The notes: generated by a model from the sequence alone, not told the origin. A stretch of DNA of 64,000 nt from an uncultured Clostridia bacterium (GCA_948502395.1 CAOPES010000009.1:4613-68612); one strand, 5' to 3'. Counted from the stretch's first letter, positions 47,121 to 55,980 are shown. Made by a program: numbers and translations.

Positions 47121-47150
47121 ATTTTATCGTTGAAAAAAGAATTACGTCAA
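47121..47150 (-). promoter_or_regulatory. Promoter of the pilin-like gene, shared with the LRR pilin-like gene
   Basis: TTGACG (47145-47150), 18 bases, TAAAAT (47121-47126). The block 47135-47156 around the -35 is identical to 63672-63693. Confidence 0.75.
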
Positions 47151-47226
47151 CAAGTGATATACATTTTTATACATATTTCCAATTTTAATTAATATATTAT
47201 ACATATACTAATTAAAGGAGTTTTAT

Positions 47227-48286
47227 ATGGTTCTAAAAAATAACTTTTATGTAGTAAAAATAAAAAGAAACTTTCTAGCAATTATATTTCTTAGCTTTAC
47301 ACTTGGATTACTAATATTCTCTAGAACAAATCTTCCTGCTGTAAAATTTGGTTTAGCACTTTGGGCAAACTCTGTTGTCCCATCATTGTTTCCTTTCTTT
47401 GTTGCAACAGAATTATTAATGCATACAAATATTATCCAACACTTAGGAACTTTACTAAACCGATTTATGAAACCTATTTTTAATGTGCGCGGAGAAGGTG
47501 CTTTTGCTTTTATTATGGGAATTATTAGTGGCTACCCTGTTGGTGCTAAAATTGCAAGTAATTTTAGAAAAAATAATATTTGTAGTAAAGAAGAATGTGA
47601 AAGACTTCTTAGTTTTACCAATAATTCCGGGCCACTTTTTATTATCGGCTCTGTTGGAATTTTAATGTTTAAAAATACAACTATTGGAATTTTGCTTTTT
47701 ATTACTCATATTTTAGCCTGTATTACGGTTGGAATTATTTTTAGATTTTGGAAGAAAAATAAAACTTCTTCAAATTTTAAAAATAGTTCTGATTATAAAC
47801 AAAAAAGCAATAACTTTGCAACATTTTCTAACTTAGGTGAAGTTTTAGCTGAAAGTATTACAAGTAGTATTTCTACAATTTTATTAATTGGTGGTTTTGT
47901 TGTAATTTTTTCTAGCATTATATCAATTTTAAATGCTAGTGGACTTCTTGAACTTCTATCTAATGTAGTCGCTCCTATTTTTAATGGTTTGCGGTGTTGA
48001 TAATGTTTTTGCTTCTCCACTTATTAGTGGTTTTTTGGAAATTACAAATGGCATTAATTCTATTTCTTGTATAGCTTCTAAAAAGCTTTCAATAAATATT
48101 ATAATTTCTGCTTTTTTACTTGGTTTTGGCGGGATATCTGTTTTGTTGCAGGTTTGGAGTATTACTTCTAAAACAGATTTATCTATAAAGCCTTATCTTT
48201 ATGGAAAGCTTTTGCAAGGTATATTCGCTGCTTTTTATACATATATTTTTATAAATGTTATACCATTTTTCAATTTTGATTTGTAA
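47227..48286 (+). CDS. ylbJ: YlbJ-type sporulation integral membrane protein, CGG +1 break
   Basis: 352 residues after skipping one C at 47992-47994. A nucleoside-recognition-type membrane protein with about eight membrane segments and family motifs KFGLALWANSVVPSLFPFFV, GIISGYPVGAKIAS, FTNNSGPLFIIGSVG and ASPLISGFLEITNGI. YlbJ is made in the mother cell under sigma-E and is needed for cortex formation or resistance. AAAGGAG precedes the ATG. Without the skip the last quarter is lost. Confidence 0.9.
47992..47994 (+). other. CGG +1 site in ylbJ
   Basis: AAT GGT TTG CGG T; skipping C gives GGT GTT GAT AAT GTT TTT GCT TCT CCA (GVDNVFASP). Read in frame the protein ends LRC. Confidence 0.87.
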
Positions 48287-48302
48287 GAAAGGATTGTGTT
48301 TT

Positions 48303-48533
48303 ATGGAACGTGATTTTAATAATTTTATTCCGCCTTTTATGGATTATGGAATGCCACCTAATTCTCCACAAGATGATATGTTTAATCCTGTGATGCAATA
48401 TGAACAGGCTTATTGTTATTATCGCTATTTGTGTATGCAAATGGATTATAAAATTAAGTGTAAAGAATATGAGAAAATGTGTGCGAGTGATACCCGCTCT
48501 TCGTCTCTTGGTCGTGATAGAAAGGTTGAGTAG
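48303..48533 (+). CDS. Small hypothetical protein after ylbJ
   Basis: 76 residues: MERDFNNFIPPFMDYGMPPN, then an aromatic segment EQAYCYYRYLCMQMDYKIK and a Ser/Arg-rich tail. I recognise no family. It lies 16 bases after ylbJ on the same strand with AAAGGA upstream, so it is probably co-transcribed. Its Met/Tyr/Pro-rich composition would suit a spore-coat protein (speculative). Confidence 0.6.
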   Translation: MERDFNNFIPPFMDYGMPPNSPQDDMFNPVMQYEQAYCYYRYLCMQMDYKIKCKEYEKMCASDTRSSSLGRDRKVE

Positions 48534-48577
48534 TATTTTTTAGATAACTGTTTTTATTTTCCTGACCGGCTAGTTTA

Positions 48578-48606
48578 TTGATTTTGCTTAATTCTCCTTA
48601 TATAAT
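48578..48606 (+). promoter_or_regulatory. Promoter of bioY
   Basis: TTGATT (48578-48583), 17 bases, TATAAT (48601-48606), followed by AAAAGGAGG and the bioY ATG 23 bases after the -10. The leader is very short and I saw no BirA-type operator. Confidence 0.75.
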
Positions 48607-48629
48607 TAGGCAAAAGGAGGCGTATTAAA

Positions 48630-49178
48630 ATGTCAGAAAATATAAAAAAATTAACAAGGAATATAAGCATTGATTGGTCCTTAATATTTACACTACTAGC
48701 CACATCTTTTGTAATTGCAGTTTCTTCACAAATATCAATTCCATTACCAAATGGAGTTCCTATGACTTTACAAACTTTTAGTGTTGCTTTAGCTGGTTTC
48801 TGCTTATATAAAAATAACAAAGGATTGAAATCAATTATTGCTTATTTGGTTTTAGGTTTATTTGGTTTGCCAGTTTTTGCTCAAGGTAAAGGCGGTTTTG
48901 CTAGTTTAATTGGCTTAACTGGTGGTTTTCTAATTGGTTTTATTTTCTTGGTTTATTTTTGCCAAAAGGCTAAATCTTGTAATTATGCTTTGACCAAAGT
49001 TTTATTTTCTTTGGTAGGGTTACTTTTGTTACATATATTTGGCGTTTTGCAATATAGTATTTTGACTGGTATGAACTTTATGAATGCAGCTTTGCTTGTT
49101 TCTGCTCCGTTTTTACTTAAAGATTGCTTGTCTGTTTTGTTGGCTTTATTAGTTTCTAGTAAAATTAATACTATTTAA
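48630..49178 (+). CDS. bioY: Biotin transporter substrate-binding subunit
   Basis: 182 residues with six membrane segments. Family motifs are VSSQISIPLPNGVPMTLQTF near the N-terminus, GLFGLPVFAQGKGGFASL and TGGFLIGF. It is the S component of an ECF biotin transporter. It suits the biotin-dependent acetyl-CoA carboxylase genes nearby (accB, accC, birA). No biotin synthesis gene is seen in this window. Confidence 0.93.
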   Translation: MSENIKKLTRNISIDWSLIFTLLATSFVIAVSSQISIPLPNGVPMTLQTFSVALAGFCLYKNNKGLKSIIAYLVLGLFGLPVFAQGKGGFASLIGLTGGFLIGFIFLVYFCQKAKSCNYALTKVLFSLVGLLLLHIFGVLQYSILTGMNFMNAALLVSAPFLLKDCLSVLLALLVSSKINTI

Positions 49179-49189
49179 TATTTTTAAAT

Positions 49190-49210
49190 TAGGGTACAAA
49201 TTGTACCCTA
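49190..49210 (+). terminator. Hairpin after bioY
   Basis: TAGGGTACAA pairs with TTGTACCCTA around a tight loop; only a short T-rich stretch follows. Confidence 0.55.
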
Positions 49211-49270
49211 GTTCCTATTTAATTCTTCATTTTTATTAAATTAAAAATAACTTTTTATTTGTTTTACGCA

Positions 49271-49312
49271 AAATAAAAACACGACTGTTTGCAATTTTTG
49301 CATTCAATCGTG
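49271..49312 (-). terminator. Terminator of the transglutaminase-like gene
   Basis: CACGATTG (minus strand, 49305-49312) pairs with CAGTCGTG (49280-49287) with one G-U, followed by TTTTTATTTT. Confidence 0.72.
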
Positions 49313-49329
49313 AAGTGTTCAAATATCTT

Positions 49330-50076
49330 TTAATGGTAGTTTTCATAAAAAAGATGACAATCATTAGCTTTTGCCCACATTTTTAACTCTTCGTATTCTC
49401 TGGCCATAAATTCTCCGTGTGATAGTGAACTTATTTCGCTAAATTTAACTCTTTTATATGTTTTTGCCGTATAAAGTTCATCTAATCTTTCAATTGGATA
49501 TTGGCATGCACAATTTGTATCAAATACCCAGTCGTTATTTATATATATAACATGAATTGTAAATTCTTCCTTTTCAGCTCCCCAATTTTTTAATGCTACA
49601 AATTCTATGCTACCCTTTTGTAAAGTCTTACATATATCAAAACAAATTGTATAACAATATCCCACACATCTTTGTGTTACCAACTCCATATATGTGTAAT
49701 GATCAACTTGCTTAATCTTTTTTAAGTCTTTTTTAGTTAATGCATTACCTCTTTTAGTCCATATAAAAAAGTACAACTTATGTGCTAACAAATTTACAAA
49801 AATATATAGTTTATAATAAAATTTCATATAAATTAATGGTAGTACTATAAACCAAATAACATAAAAAATTATAAATAGTACATTAATAATAATTGTTACT
49901 TTCTCAAATATACATATATGAATTATTCCTACTAATATTCCTTGACAAACATAAATAATAGGAAAAACTATACTTTCTATAAAGTTAATTATAATTCCTA
50001 CTACACTGTTGTCTTTCAAAATAAGATCTGGTTCTTCATTTTTGTCAACCTTTTTCCGCTCAAAAATCTTAAACAT
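49330..50076 (-). CDS. Membrane protein with transglutaminase-like cysteine protease region; contains an in-frame CGG
   Basis: 248 residues by standard reading. Two or three membrane segments (about 27-80 and 85-100) precede a soluble domain. Within it C in YCYTICFDICK, H in EEFTIHVIYINNDW and D in VFDTNCACQYP make a plausible Cys-His-Asp triad of the transglutaminase fold. Residue 7 is encoded by CGG (50056-50058). If CGG always shifts frame, translation from this ATG would abort, so either CGG is read as Arg here or the true start is downstream. AAAGG precedes the ATG. Substrate unknown. Confidence 0.6.
   Translation of the reverse strand: MFKIFERKKVDKNEEPDLILKDNSVVGIIINFIESIVFPIIYVCQGILVGIIHICIFEKVTIIINVLFIIFYVIWFIVLPLIYMKFYYKLYIFVNLLAHKLYFFIWTKRGNALTKKDLKKIKQVDHYTYMELVTQRCVGYCYTICFDICKTLQKGSIEFVALKNWGAEKEEFTIHVIYINNDWVFDTNCACQYPIERLDELYTAKTYKRVKFSEISSLSHGEFMAREYEELKMWAKANDCHLFYENYH
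50056..50058 (-). other. The single in-frame CGG that is not at a frame break
   Basis: TTT GAG CGG AAA AAG continues the open frame (FERKK). Skipping C gives GKRLTKMKNQILF and a stop. This is the one exception to the CGG pattern in the window. Confidence 0.7.
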
Positions 50077-50153
50077 TTTTTTACCAACCTTTCTATTTTA
50101 CATAATATATTATAGCACACTAGTAATAAATAATCAACTAGTCTATTTATATT

Positions 50154-50822
50154 TTACTTTTCTACCTTATCATTAGTAGCATTTCCATCACCATTAACCG
50201 GAATTGTATCTCCCAAAAAAGTAGGAGTTGGCTTAAAAATACACTTTACAAAATCCTTATTTCTTGCCATAATTTCTCTTGCTTCTCTATAACCTGCACC
50301 AACATATTGTCTTTGGTCTGATGGCACACCATAAGCTTCCACACCTAATTGATTTGCTATATACAGAGCTCTATACAAATGATATTCTTGTGTTACTATA
50401 ACGATTTTCTTAGCTTCAAAAATCTCTTTTGCCCTATATATACTTTCATAAGAAGAAAAACCTGCATGATCCATAAAAATATCTTCTGCTGGCACATCTT
50501 TTTCTATTGCAAAATTTTTCATTGTGTTTACTTCATCGTAGTCTTCTTTTCCATGGTCACCACTCATTATTATTTTTGAAGATATGTTGTTTTTATATAA
50601 TTCTATCGCTCTTAATAATCTATCTTCAAGCATTGGGCTTGGCTTGTCTCCCCATATTCCTGCACCTAATACGATTATACAGTCAATATCTTTTAATTTA
50701 CTATAATTTTCATCTTTTATTATCTGTTTTTTTGTTGTTGCTTTCACCCATGTATTTATTGATATTACTATTATTACTAAGATTATTAGTGTTATTATTA
50801 TTGCTGTTATTATTTTTTTCAT
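50154..50822 (-). CDS. YdcF/SanA-type DUF218 membrane protein
   Basis: 222 residues: one N-terminal helix (KKIITAIIITLIILVIIVIS) and a DUF218 domain with DCIIVLGAGIWGDKPSPMLEDRL, KIIMSGDHG, TQEYHLYRALYIA and a C-terminal acidic tail. SanA relatives are linked to envelope integrity and vancomycin sensitivity. The ATG at 50822 has GAAGGTGAAG upstream. Confidence 0.85.
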   Translation of the reverse strand: MKKIITAIIITLIILVIIVISINTWVKATTKKQIIKDENYSKLKDIDCIIVLGAGIWGDKPSPMLEDRLLRAIELYKNNISSKIIMSGDHGKEDYDEVNTMKNFAIEKDVPAEDIFMDHAGFSSYESIYRAKEIFEAKKIVIVTQEYHLYRALYIANQLGVEAYGVPSDQRQYVGAGYREAREIMARNKDFVKCIFKPTPTFLGDTIPVNGDGNATNDKVEK

Positions 50823-50874
50823 TTCTTCACCTTCTACTTTTTCTTTATTATTTAGGCTTATTTTATCATATGAT

Positions 50875-50907
50875 GTCAAAAAAATAAAGCGTGTAAATTA
50901 ATTACAC
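50875..50907 (-). terminator. Terminator of fabI
   Basis: GTGTAA/TTACAC palindrome at 50891-50907 overlaps the fabI stop codon and is followed on the minus strand by TTTATTTTTTT. Confidence 0.68.
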
Positions 50908-51675
50908 ACCCATTATATTATAACCACTATCAGCATAAACAACCTGACCAGTAACCGCATCAGCCATAGAACTTAGCAAAAATGTTGCAACATTACCAAC
51001 CTGAACAGTTGTAACATTCCTATGCAAAGGTGCTTTTTTCTCAACTTCTGTCAAAATTGAACCAAAATCCTTAATCCCCTTAGCTGATAAAGTTTTAATT
51101 GGACCTGCTGACACCGCATTTACCCTTATACCTTCTCTACCAAGATTTTCTGCTAAATACCTAACACTTGACTCTAATGCTGCTTTAGCAATTCCCATTA
51201 CATTATATCCTTCTAACACTTTTGTTGAACCATGATATGTTAATGTAAGTAAACTTGCATTTTCATTTAGCATATCTAATTCTTTTGCCATTCTTGCAGC
51301 CAAAACAAATGAATATGCACTTACATCATTTGCGTGACTAAATCCTTCTTTACTTGTGTAAATAAAGTCATTATGCAAGTCTTCTGTGTTTGCATGTGCT
51401 ATTGCATGTACTATTCCGTCTATTTTTCCATTTTCTTCTTTAATTTTTGTAAATACTTCTTTTACCATTTCGTCTTGTGATGCGTCATTTAATACATATG
51501 TTTTCCTTCCTTCAAATTCACTTGTTAATTCGTCAATTTTTGGCTTGTTGTCTTCTCCTACATATGTAAATATTAGTTTTGCTCCATTGTCATATGCTGA
51601 TTTTGCTATCCCATATGCAATGCTCCATTTGTTTCTTATTCCCATTATTAATATTGTTTTATCTTTTAAAATCAT
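50902..51675 (-). CDS. fabI: Enoyl-[acyl-carrier-protein] reductase (NADH)
   Basis: 257 residues of the SDR superfamily. Cofactor motif GIRNKWSIAYGIA (the FabI form, MGxxxxxSIA). The catalytic region is TYHGSTKVLEGYNVMGIAKA, with Tyr and Lys six apart, and the C-terminus is GQVVYADSGYNIMGV. It performs the last reduction of fatty-acid elongation. ATG 51675 has GGAGG upstream. Last gene of the cluster. Confidence 0.93.
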   Translation of the reverse strand: MILKDKTILIMGIRNKWSIAYGIAKSAYDNGAKLIFTYVGEDNKPKIDELTSEFEGRKTYVLNDASQDEMVKEVFTKIKEENGKIDGIVHAIAHANTEDLHNDFIYTSKEGFSHANDVSAYSFVLAARMAKELDMLNENASLLTLTYHGSTKVLEGYNVMGIAKAALESSVRYLAENLGREGIRVNAVSAGPIKTLSAKGIKDFGSILTEVEKKAPLHRNVTTVQVGNVATFLLSSMADAVTGQVVYADSGYNIMGV

Positions 51676-51749
51676 CTTTTTACCTCCATTTTTCATTTTA
51701 CATAATTTTGTAATTTAGCATATTTTTTCTTCGCGCTATTTTATGTAAT

Positions 51750-52623
51750 TTAATTTTTCAAATTTATATATTCTCCCATATTTCTAAATTTATAATATCT
51801 TTCTTCCACAATTTGTTCCTTATTTTTTGAATTCATTTTAGAAATACTTGATTTTATTTCTTTTTTCAAATTATTTGCTATTTTCTCAAAAGCCCCTTCT
51901 CCTGTTGGTTCTTTTATAATTTTATCAATAATTTTTAAATCATATAAATCTTTTGCAGTTAACTTCATTTTCTCTGCCGCTTCTTTATATCTTGAAGAAT
52001 CCTTCCACAAAATACTGCTATAACCTTCTGGCGAAAGTATTGAATATATTGAATTTTCAAGCATAAAAACTTTATTTCCAACACCAAGTGCTAAAGCTCC
52101 CCCAGACGAACCTTCTCCTATTACAATTGCTATAATTGGAACTTCTAATTTTGCCATTTCAAACATTGATTTTGCAATTGCTTCTCCGTTGTCCCCTTTC
52201 TTCTGCGCCAATTCCTGGATATGCTCCTTTTGTATCTATAAATGTGATTACTGGTCTTGCAAATTTTTCGGCTTGTTTCATAAATCTTATTGCTTTCCTG
52301 TAACTTTCAGGGTTTGGCATTCCAAAGTTTCTTTCTATATTTTCCTTTGTCGTTCTTCCTTTTTGCTCTGCAATTACTGTGAAATTTTGCTTTCCAATTT
52401 TCGCTAATCCACAAACTATCGCTTTGTCATCTTTAAAATTTCTATCTCCATGTAATTCTATGAATTCATCAAATATTTTTTCTATATAATCAAGTGCTGT
52501 TTTCCTTTTTGAATCTCTTGCAATTTCTACTCTTTCCCAAGCTGTTATTTTTTGTGTTGATTTTGAATTCTTATGCTCTTTTTTAGTGTTTTCCTGAATA
52601 GCTTGTTTTTCTGTATCTGCCAT
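51750..52623 (-). CDS. accA: Acetyl-CoA carboxylase carboxyltransferase subunit alpha, CGG +1 break
   Basis: 290 residues after skipping one C at 52186-52188. The N-terminal half has ALDYIEKIFDEFIELHGDR and FMKQAEKFARPVITFIDTKG. The junction reads IGAEERGQGEAIAKSMFEMA, and VIGEGSSGGALALGVGNKV follows. It transfers the carboxyl group to acetyl-CoA together with AccD. It overlaps accD as TAATG. A real break would be lethal unless decoded, because the alpha subunit is essential in this pathway. Confidence 0.93.
52186..52188 (-). other. CGG +1 site in accA
   Basis: AGG GGA CAA CGG A; skipping C gives GGA GAA GCA ATT GCA AAA, matching the invariant GQGEA region. Read in frame the protein ends RRSNCKINV. 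Confidence 0.9.
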
Positions 52624-53471
52624 TATTTTTCGCCCCCTTTATGAAAGCTAATTAGTTTGGATAATGTGTCTTTTAAATCTTTTCTTTCAACTATTTTATC
52701 AATAAATCCATGTTCTAACAAAAACTCTGCGGTTTGGAAACCATCTGGCAATTGTTCTCCAATTGTCTGCTCTATAACTCTTTTACCTGCAAAACCTATC
52801 ATTGCTCCTGGTTCTGCTAAAACAATATCTCCTAAACTTGCAAATGATGCTGTTACACCACCATATGTTGGGTCTGTCAATACTGATATGTATAGCAATC
52901 CTGCTTGGTCCAGTTTTGTTAGTGCTGCTGTGGTTTTTGCCATTTGCATTAATGATATAATTCCTTCTTGCATTCTTGCTCCACCTGATGCTGCAAATAT
53001 TATTAATGGTAGCCTTTTTTCTATTGCTTGTTCTACTGCATATGTTATTTTTTCGCCAACAACAACTCCCATACTTCCCATTAAAAATCCACTATCCATT
53101 ATACATATAATAACATCTTCACCATTTATTTTACCTGTTCCAGCTGATACCGCCTCTTCAATCCCTGTCTTCTCTCTTAATGATTTTAGTTTCTTTGGGT
53201 AATCTTCTAATTCAAGTGGATTGCTTGTTTCTATGTTTATATCAAATTTTTTGTATGTATCTTTGTCTATTATTGATTCTAGCCTTTTATTTATATGCAT
53301 TCTGAAATAATGTCCACAATTTGGACAAACACTTAAATTTTCTCTTAGTGTTTCTTTGTAGATTATTTCTTTGCATTTTTCACATTTTGCCCATTTTCCA
53401 ACTGGTATGTCTATTCTTGTTTTTTTGTTCTTTTCTGGTAAATTCCTTTTTTTAATTTTATCAACAATCAT
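52623..53471 (-). CDS. accD: Acetyl-CoA carboxylase carboxyltransferase subunit beta
   Basis: 282 residues. An N-terminal zinc ribbon (CEKCKEIIYKETL, CPNCGHYFRMH) is followed by the crotonase-fold core with SGFLMGSMGVVVGEKI, ASGGARMQEGI, DPTYGGVTASFASLGD and AGKRVIEQTIGE. It pairs with AccA. GGGG precedes the ATG. Confidence 0.95.
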   Translation of the reverse strand: MIVDKIKKRNLPEKNKKTRIDIPVGKWAKCEKCKEIIYKETLRENLSVCPNCGHYFRMHINKRLESIIDKDTYKKFDINIETSNPLELEDYPKKLKSLREKTGIEEAVSAGTGKINGEDVIICIMDSGFLMGSMGVVVGEKITYAVEQAIEKRLPLIIFAASGGARMQEGIISLMQMAKTTAALTKLDQAGLLYISVLTDPTYGGVTASFASLGDIVLAEPGAMIGFAGKRVIEQTIGEQLPDGFQTAEFLLEHGFIDKIVERKDLKDTLSKLISFHKGGEK

Positions 53472-53497
53472 TTTTTAACCCCTATATAATAATATTT

Positions 53498-54838
53498 TTA
53501 TAAATAACGAAAGTTTTCTATAAAACTTGTGTCAAAATTTCCCCTAATAAAATCTGGATTTCTTATAATTTCAAATAAAAAATCTCTATTAGTCTCAACA
53601 CCATCAATAACAAGCTCTTCTAAGGCCCTTTTCATTTTACTAACAGCTTCATTTCTATTTGCCCCAAAAACAATAATTTTAGCAATCATTGAGTCATAAT
53701 TAGGTGGGATCGTATAACCTTCATAAATAGCAGAATCAATCCTTATTCCATTTCCACCCGGCAAATTAAGACCTGTAATCTTACCTGGACATGGCATAAA
53801 TTTCTTTTTAGGATTTTCTGCATTTATCCTGCATTCAATCGAATGCCCCCTAAACTCTATATCTTTTTGCTTAATTTTCAATTCTTCACCTGCTGCAATT
53901 TTTATCTGACTTTTTACAATATCAATCCCTGTACGCATTTCTGTAATTGGATGCTCAACTTGAATTCTAGTATTCATCTCCATAAAGTAAAAATTTTTGT
54001 CACTATCAACTAAAAACTCAACAGTTCCACAACTTGAATAATTCGCAACTTTTGCCGCTTTAACAGCAGCCTCTCCCATTTTCTTTCTAAGTTTGTCATC
54101 AACAGCAGTCGAAGGAGTTTCCTCTATCATTTTTTGGTGATTTCTTTGAATTGAACAATCTCTTTCTCCTAAATGAATTACATTGCCATGTTCATCTGCT
54201 AAAATTTGAATTTCCACATGTCTAGGATTTTTAACAAATTTCTCTATATAAATCTCATCATCATTAAAAGAAATCTTTGCTTCTTGCTTTACAATATTAA
54301 AATTGGTCTCCAATTCCTGATTATTATTCGCAATTCTAATACCTTTTCCACCGCCACCAGCAGCCGCTTTTAGCATAACAGGATATCCTATTTTGTTTGC
54401 AATTTTTAGTGCATCCTCAACACTTTGCACACTTCCATCAGACCCAGGAATAACTGGAACACCTGCCTTTTTCATCATTTCCTTAGCATTAGACTTATTA
54501 CCTAACAAATCAATCACATCAGCCTTTGGGCCTATAAACTTAATATTACTCTCTTCACAAATCTTAGCAAACTGCGAATTCTCTGACAAAAAGCCAAAAC
54601 CCGGATGTATGCTATCAGCCTTAGTTATGCAAGCCGCTTCAATAATATTCTTAATATTCAAATAGCTCTTTGTAGAAACCGCAGGACCAATACAAACAGC
54701 CTCATCAGCAAGCTTAGTATGCAAAGCATCCCTATCAGCCTCTGAATAAACCGCAACTGTCTTAATATTCATCTCCTTGCAGGCTCTAATAATCCTTACT
54801 GCAATCTCTCCACGATTAGCAATCAAAATCTTATTCAT
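53498..54838 (-). CDS. accC: Biotin carboxylase
   Basis: 446 residues. N-terminal ILIANRGEIAVRIIRACKEM, the ATP-grasp glycine loop AAAGGGGKGIRIA, HVEIQILADEHGN, and the catalytic EMNTRIQVEHPITEM. It carboxylates the biotin on AccB. GGAGAG precedes the ATG. It is separated from fabZ by a triple palindrome. Confidence 0.97.
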   Translation of the reverse strand: MNKILIANRGEIAVRIIRACKEMNIKTVAVYSEADRDALHTKLADEAVCIGPAVSTKSYLNIKNIIEAACITKADSIHPGFGFLSENSQFAKICEESNIKFIGPKADVIDLLGNKSNAKEMMKKAGVPVIPGSDGSVQSVEDALKIANKIGYPVMLKAAAGGGGKGIRIANNNQELETNFNIVKQEAKISFNDDEIYIEKFVKNPRHVEIQILADEHGNVIHLGERDCSIQRNHQKMIEETPSTAVDDKLRKKMGEAAVKAAKVANYSSCGTVEFLVDSDKNFYFMEMNTRIQVEHPITEMRTGIDIVKSQIKIAAGEELKIKQKDIEFRGHSIECRINAENPKKKFMPCPGKITGLNLPGGNGIRIDSAIYEGYTIPPNYDSMIAKIIVFGANRNEAVSKMKRALEELVIDGVETNRDFLFEIIRNPDFIRGNFDTSFIENFRYL

Positions 54839-54860
54839 TTAACTTCTCTCCTTTTAGAAT

Positions 54861-54957
54861 ATTGCCACTGGGGACGGACCTTTTTGGCAATTTTTTGCCA
54901 TCAGGGACGGTCCTTCTTGGCAATTTTTTGCCAAAAAGGTCCGTCCCCAGTGGCAAT
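54861..54957. repeat. Triple TTGCCA-arm GGGGAC palindrome with perfect 30-bp outer arms
   Basis: Three units: 54862-54890, 54895-54923 and 54928-54956. Units 1 and 3 are exact inverted copies over 30 bases (54861-54890 with 54928-54957), with core CTGGGGACGGACC. Unit 2 has AGGGACGGTCC. It lies between fabZ and accC within the operon. Confidence 0.92.
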
Positions 54958-54960
54958 ATT

Positions 54961-55383
54961 TTATACTAGTGCAAATGTTAATTCTCCTTTTGCTGCTACT
55001 TTTCCGTCTACTGTTGCTATTGCTTGCCCTACTCCGATTGGCCCTTTTCTTTTTATTATGCTTACTTCTAGTTTTAATATATCCCCTGGTACTACCATTT
55101 TCTTAAATTTCATTTTGTCTATTCCGCCAAACAATGCGTTTTTACCTTTGTTTTCTTCCATTGATAGTATTGCAACTGCTCCTGTTTGTGCCAAACTTTC
55201 TGCTATCAATACTCCTGGCATTATTGGATTTCCTGGGAAGTGCCCTTTGAAGTACCATTCGTCTTCTCTTACTTTTTTGTATGCTATGGCACTTTCCCCT
55301 GGTGTATATTCTTCCACTTCGTCTATCATCAAAAATGGGTCTCTTTGTGGAATTATTTTTTCTATTTCTTCTTTTCCTAACAT
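54961..55383 (-). CDS. fabZ: 3-hydroxyacyl-ACP dehydratase
   Basis: 140 residues, hot-dog fold. IIPQRDPFLMIDEV is at the N-terminus, with the catalytic HFPGNPIMPG and Glu in AESLAQTGA. It dehydrates 3-hydroxyacyl-ACP. AAGGA precedes the ATG. Confidence 0.96.
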   Translation of the reverse strand: MLGKEEIEKIIPQRDPFLMIDEVEEYTPGESAIAYKKVREDEWYFKGHFPGNPIMPGVLIAESLAQTGAVAILSMEENKGKNALFGGIDKMKFKKMVVPGDILKLEVSIIKRKGPIGVGQAIATVDGKVAAKGELTFALV

Positions 55384-55467
55384 TTTCCTTGTCCTTTATA
55401 CTATATTTAGATTTTTATTCAGGTTTTATCTATAAACCATAATCCTGCCCAAGTCTGCTTTTGCAGA

Positions 55468-55920
55468 TTATATTTCTATTTCGAACAGTGGTGTTCCGTA
55501 TTCTACTGCTTTTCCGTCTTCTACAAGGATTTTTGATATTTTTCCTGCATATTCTGCTTCTATTTCGTTCATTAATTTCATTGCTTCTATTATGCAAAGT
55601 GTTTCTCCCACTTTTACTTCTTTTCCAAGTTCTACATAACTTTCTGCTGTTGGTGATGGTTTTGAGTAAAATGTTCCTACCATTGGTGACTTTACTATTT
55701 TGATGTTTTCTTTTTCTGTTGGTTGATTTTCTTGTGGCTTTTGGTTATTTGTTTCGCTTGGTATTGTTTGTTTTACTTCGTTTTCTTGATTTGCTGTAAC
55801 TATTATTTTTTCTTCTTTTGCCATACTGATTTTTGTCCCGTCTGGAAAGTCTATACTTATAGATGATAATTTTGAATTTCCCATATCGTCTATTAATTGT
55901 TTAATTTTTTCGTATTCCAT
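55468..55920 (-). CDS. accB: Biotin carboxyl carrier protein of acetyl-CoA carboxylase
   Basis: 150 residues: an N-terminal segment MEYEKIKQLIDDMGNSKLSS, a flexible Gln/Asn/Pro linker, and the biotinyl domain with KSPMVGTFY and CIIEAMKLMNEIEAEYAG (biotinylated Lys). The nearest good ribosome-binding site (AAAGGAG at 55965-55971) is 44 bases upstream and separated by a hairpin. Confidence 0.95.
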   Translation of the reverse strand: MEYEKIKQLIDDMGNSKLSSISIDFPDGTKISMAKEEKIIVTANQENEVKQTIPSETNNQKPQENQPTEKENIKIVKSPMVGTFYSKPSPTAESYVELGKEVKVGETLCIIEAMKLMNEIEAEYAGKISKILVEDGKAVEYGTPLFEIEI

Positions 55921-55931
55921 TTTTTTGTTTG

Positions 55932-55971
55932 TATGAGCTATTTAATAGTTTAAATACTCATATACTCCTTT
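55932..55971 (-). promoter_or_regulatory. Hairpin between ribosome-binding site and accB start
   Basis: TATGAG pairs with CTCATA and, after a one-base bulge, TATTTAA with TTAAATA, closing on a four-base loop (55932-55962). AAAGGAG lies directly upstream on the minus strand. Folding would bring it to about 13 bases from the ATG. Confidence 0.45.
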
Positions 55972-55980
55972 CTTACTTTT

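Noticed and set aside
48541..48629. BirA operator upstream of bioY
   Set aside because: No extended inverted repeat of the BirA type, and the BirA encoded here lacks a DNA-binding domain.
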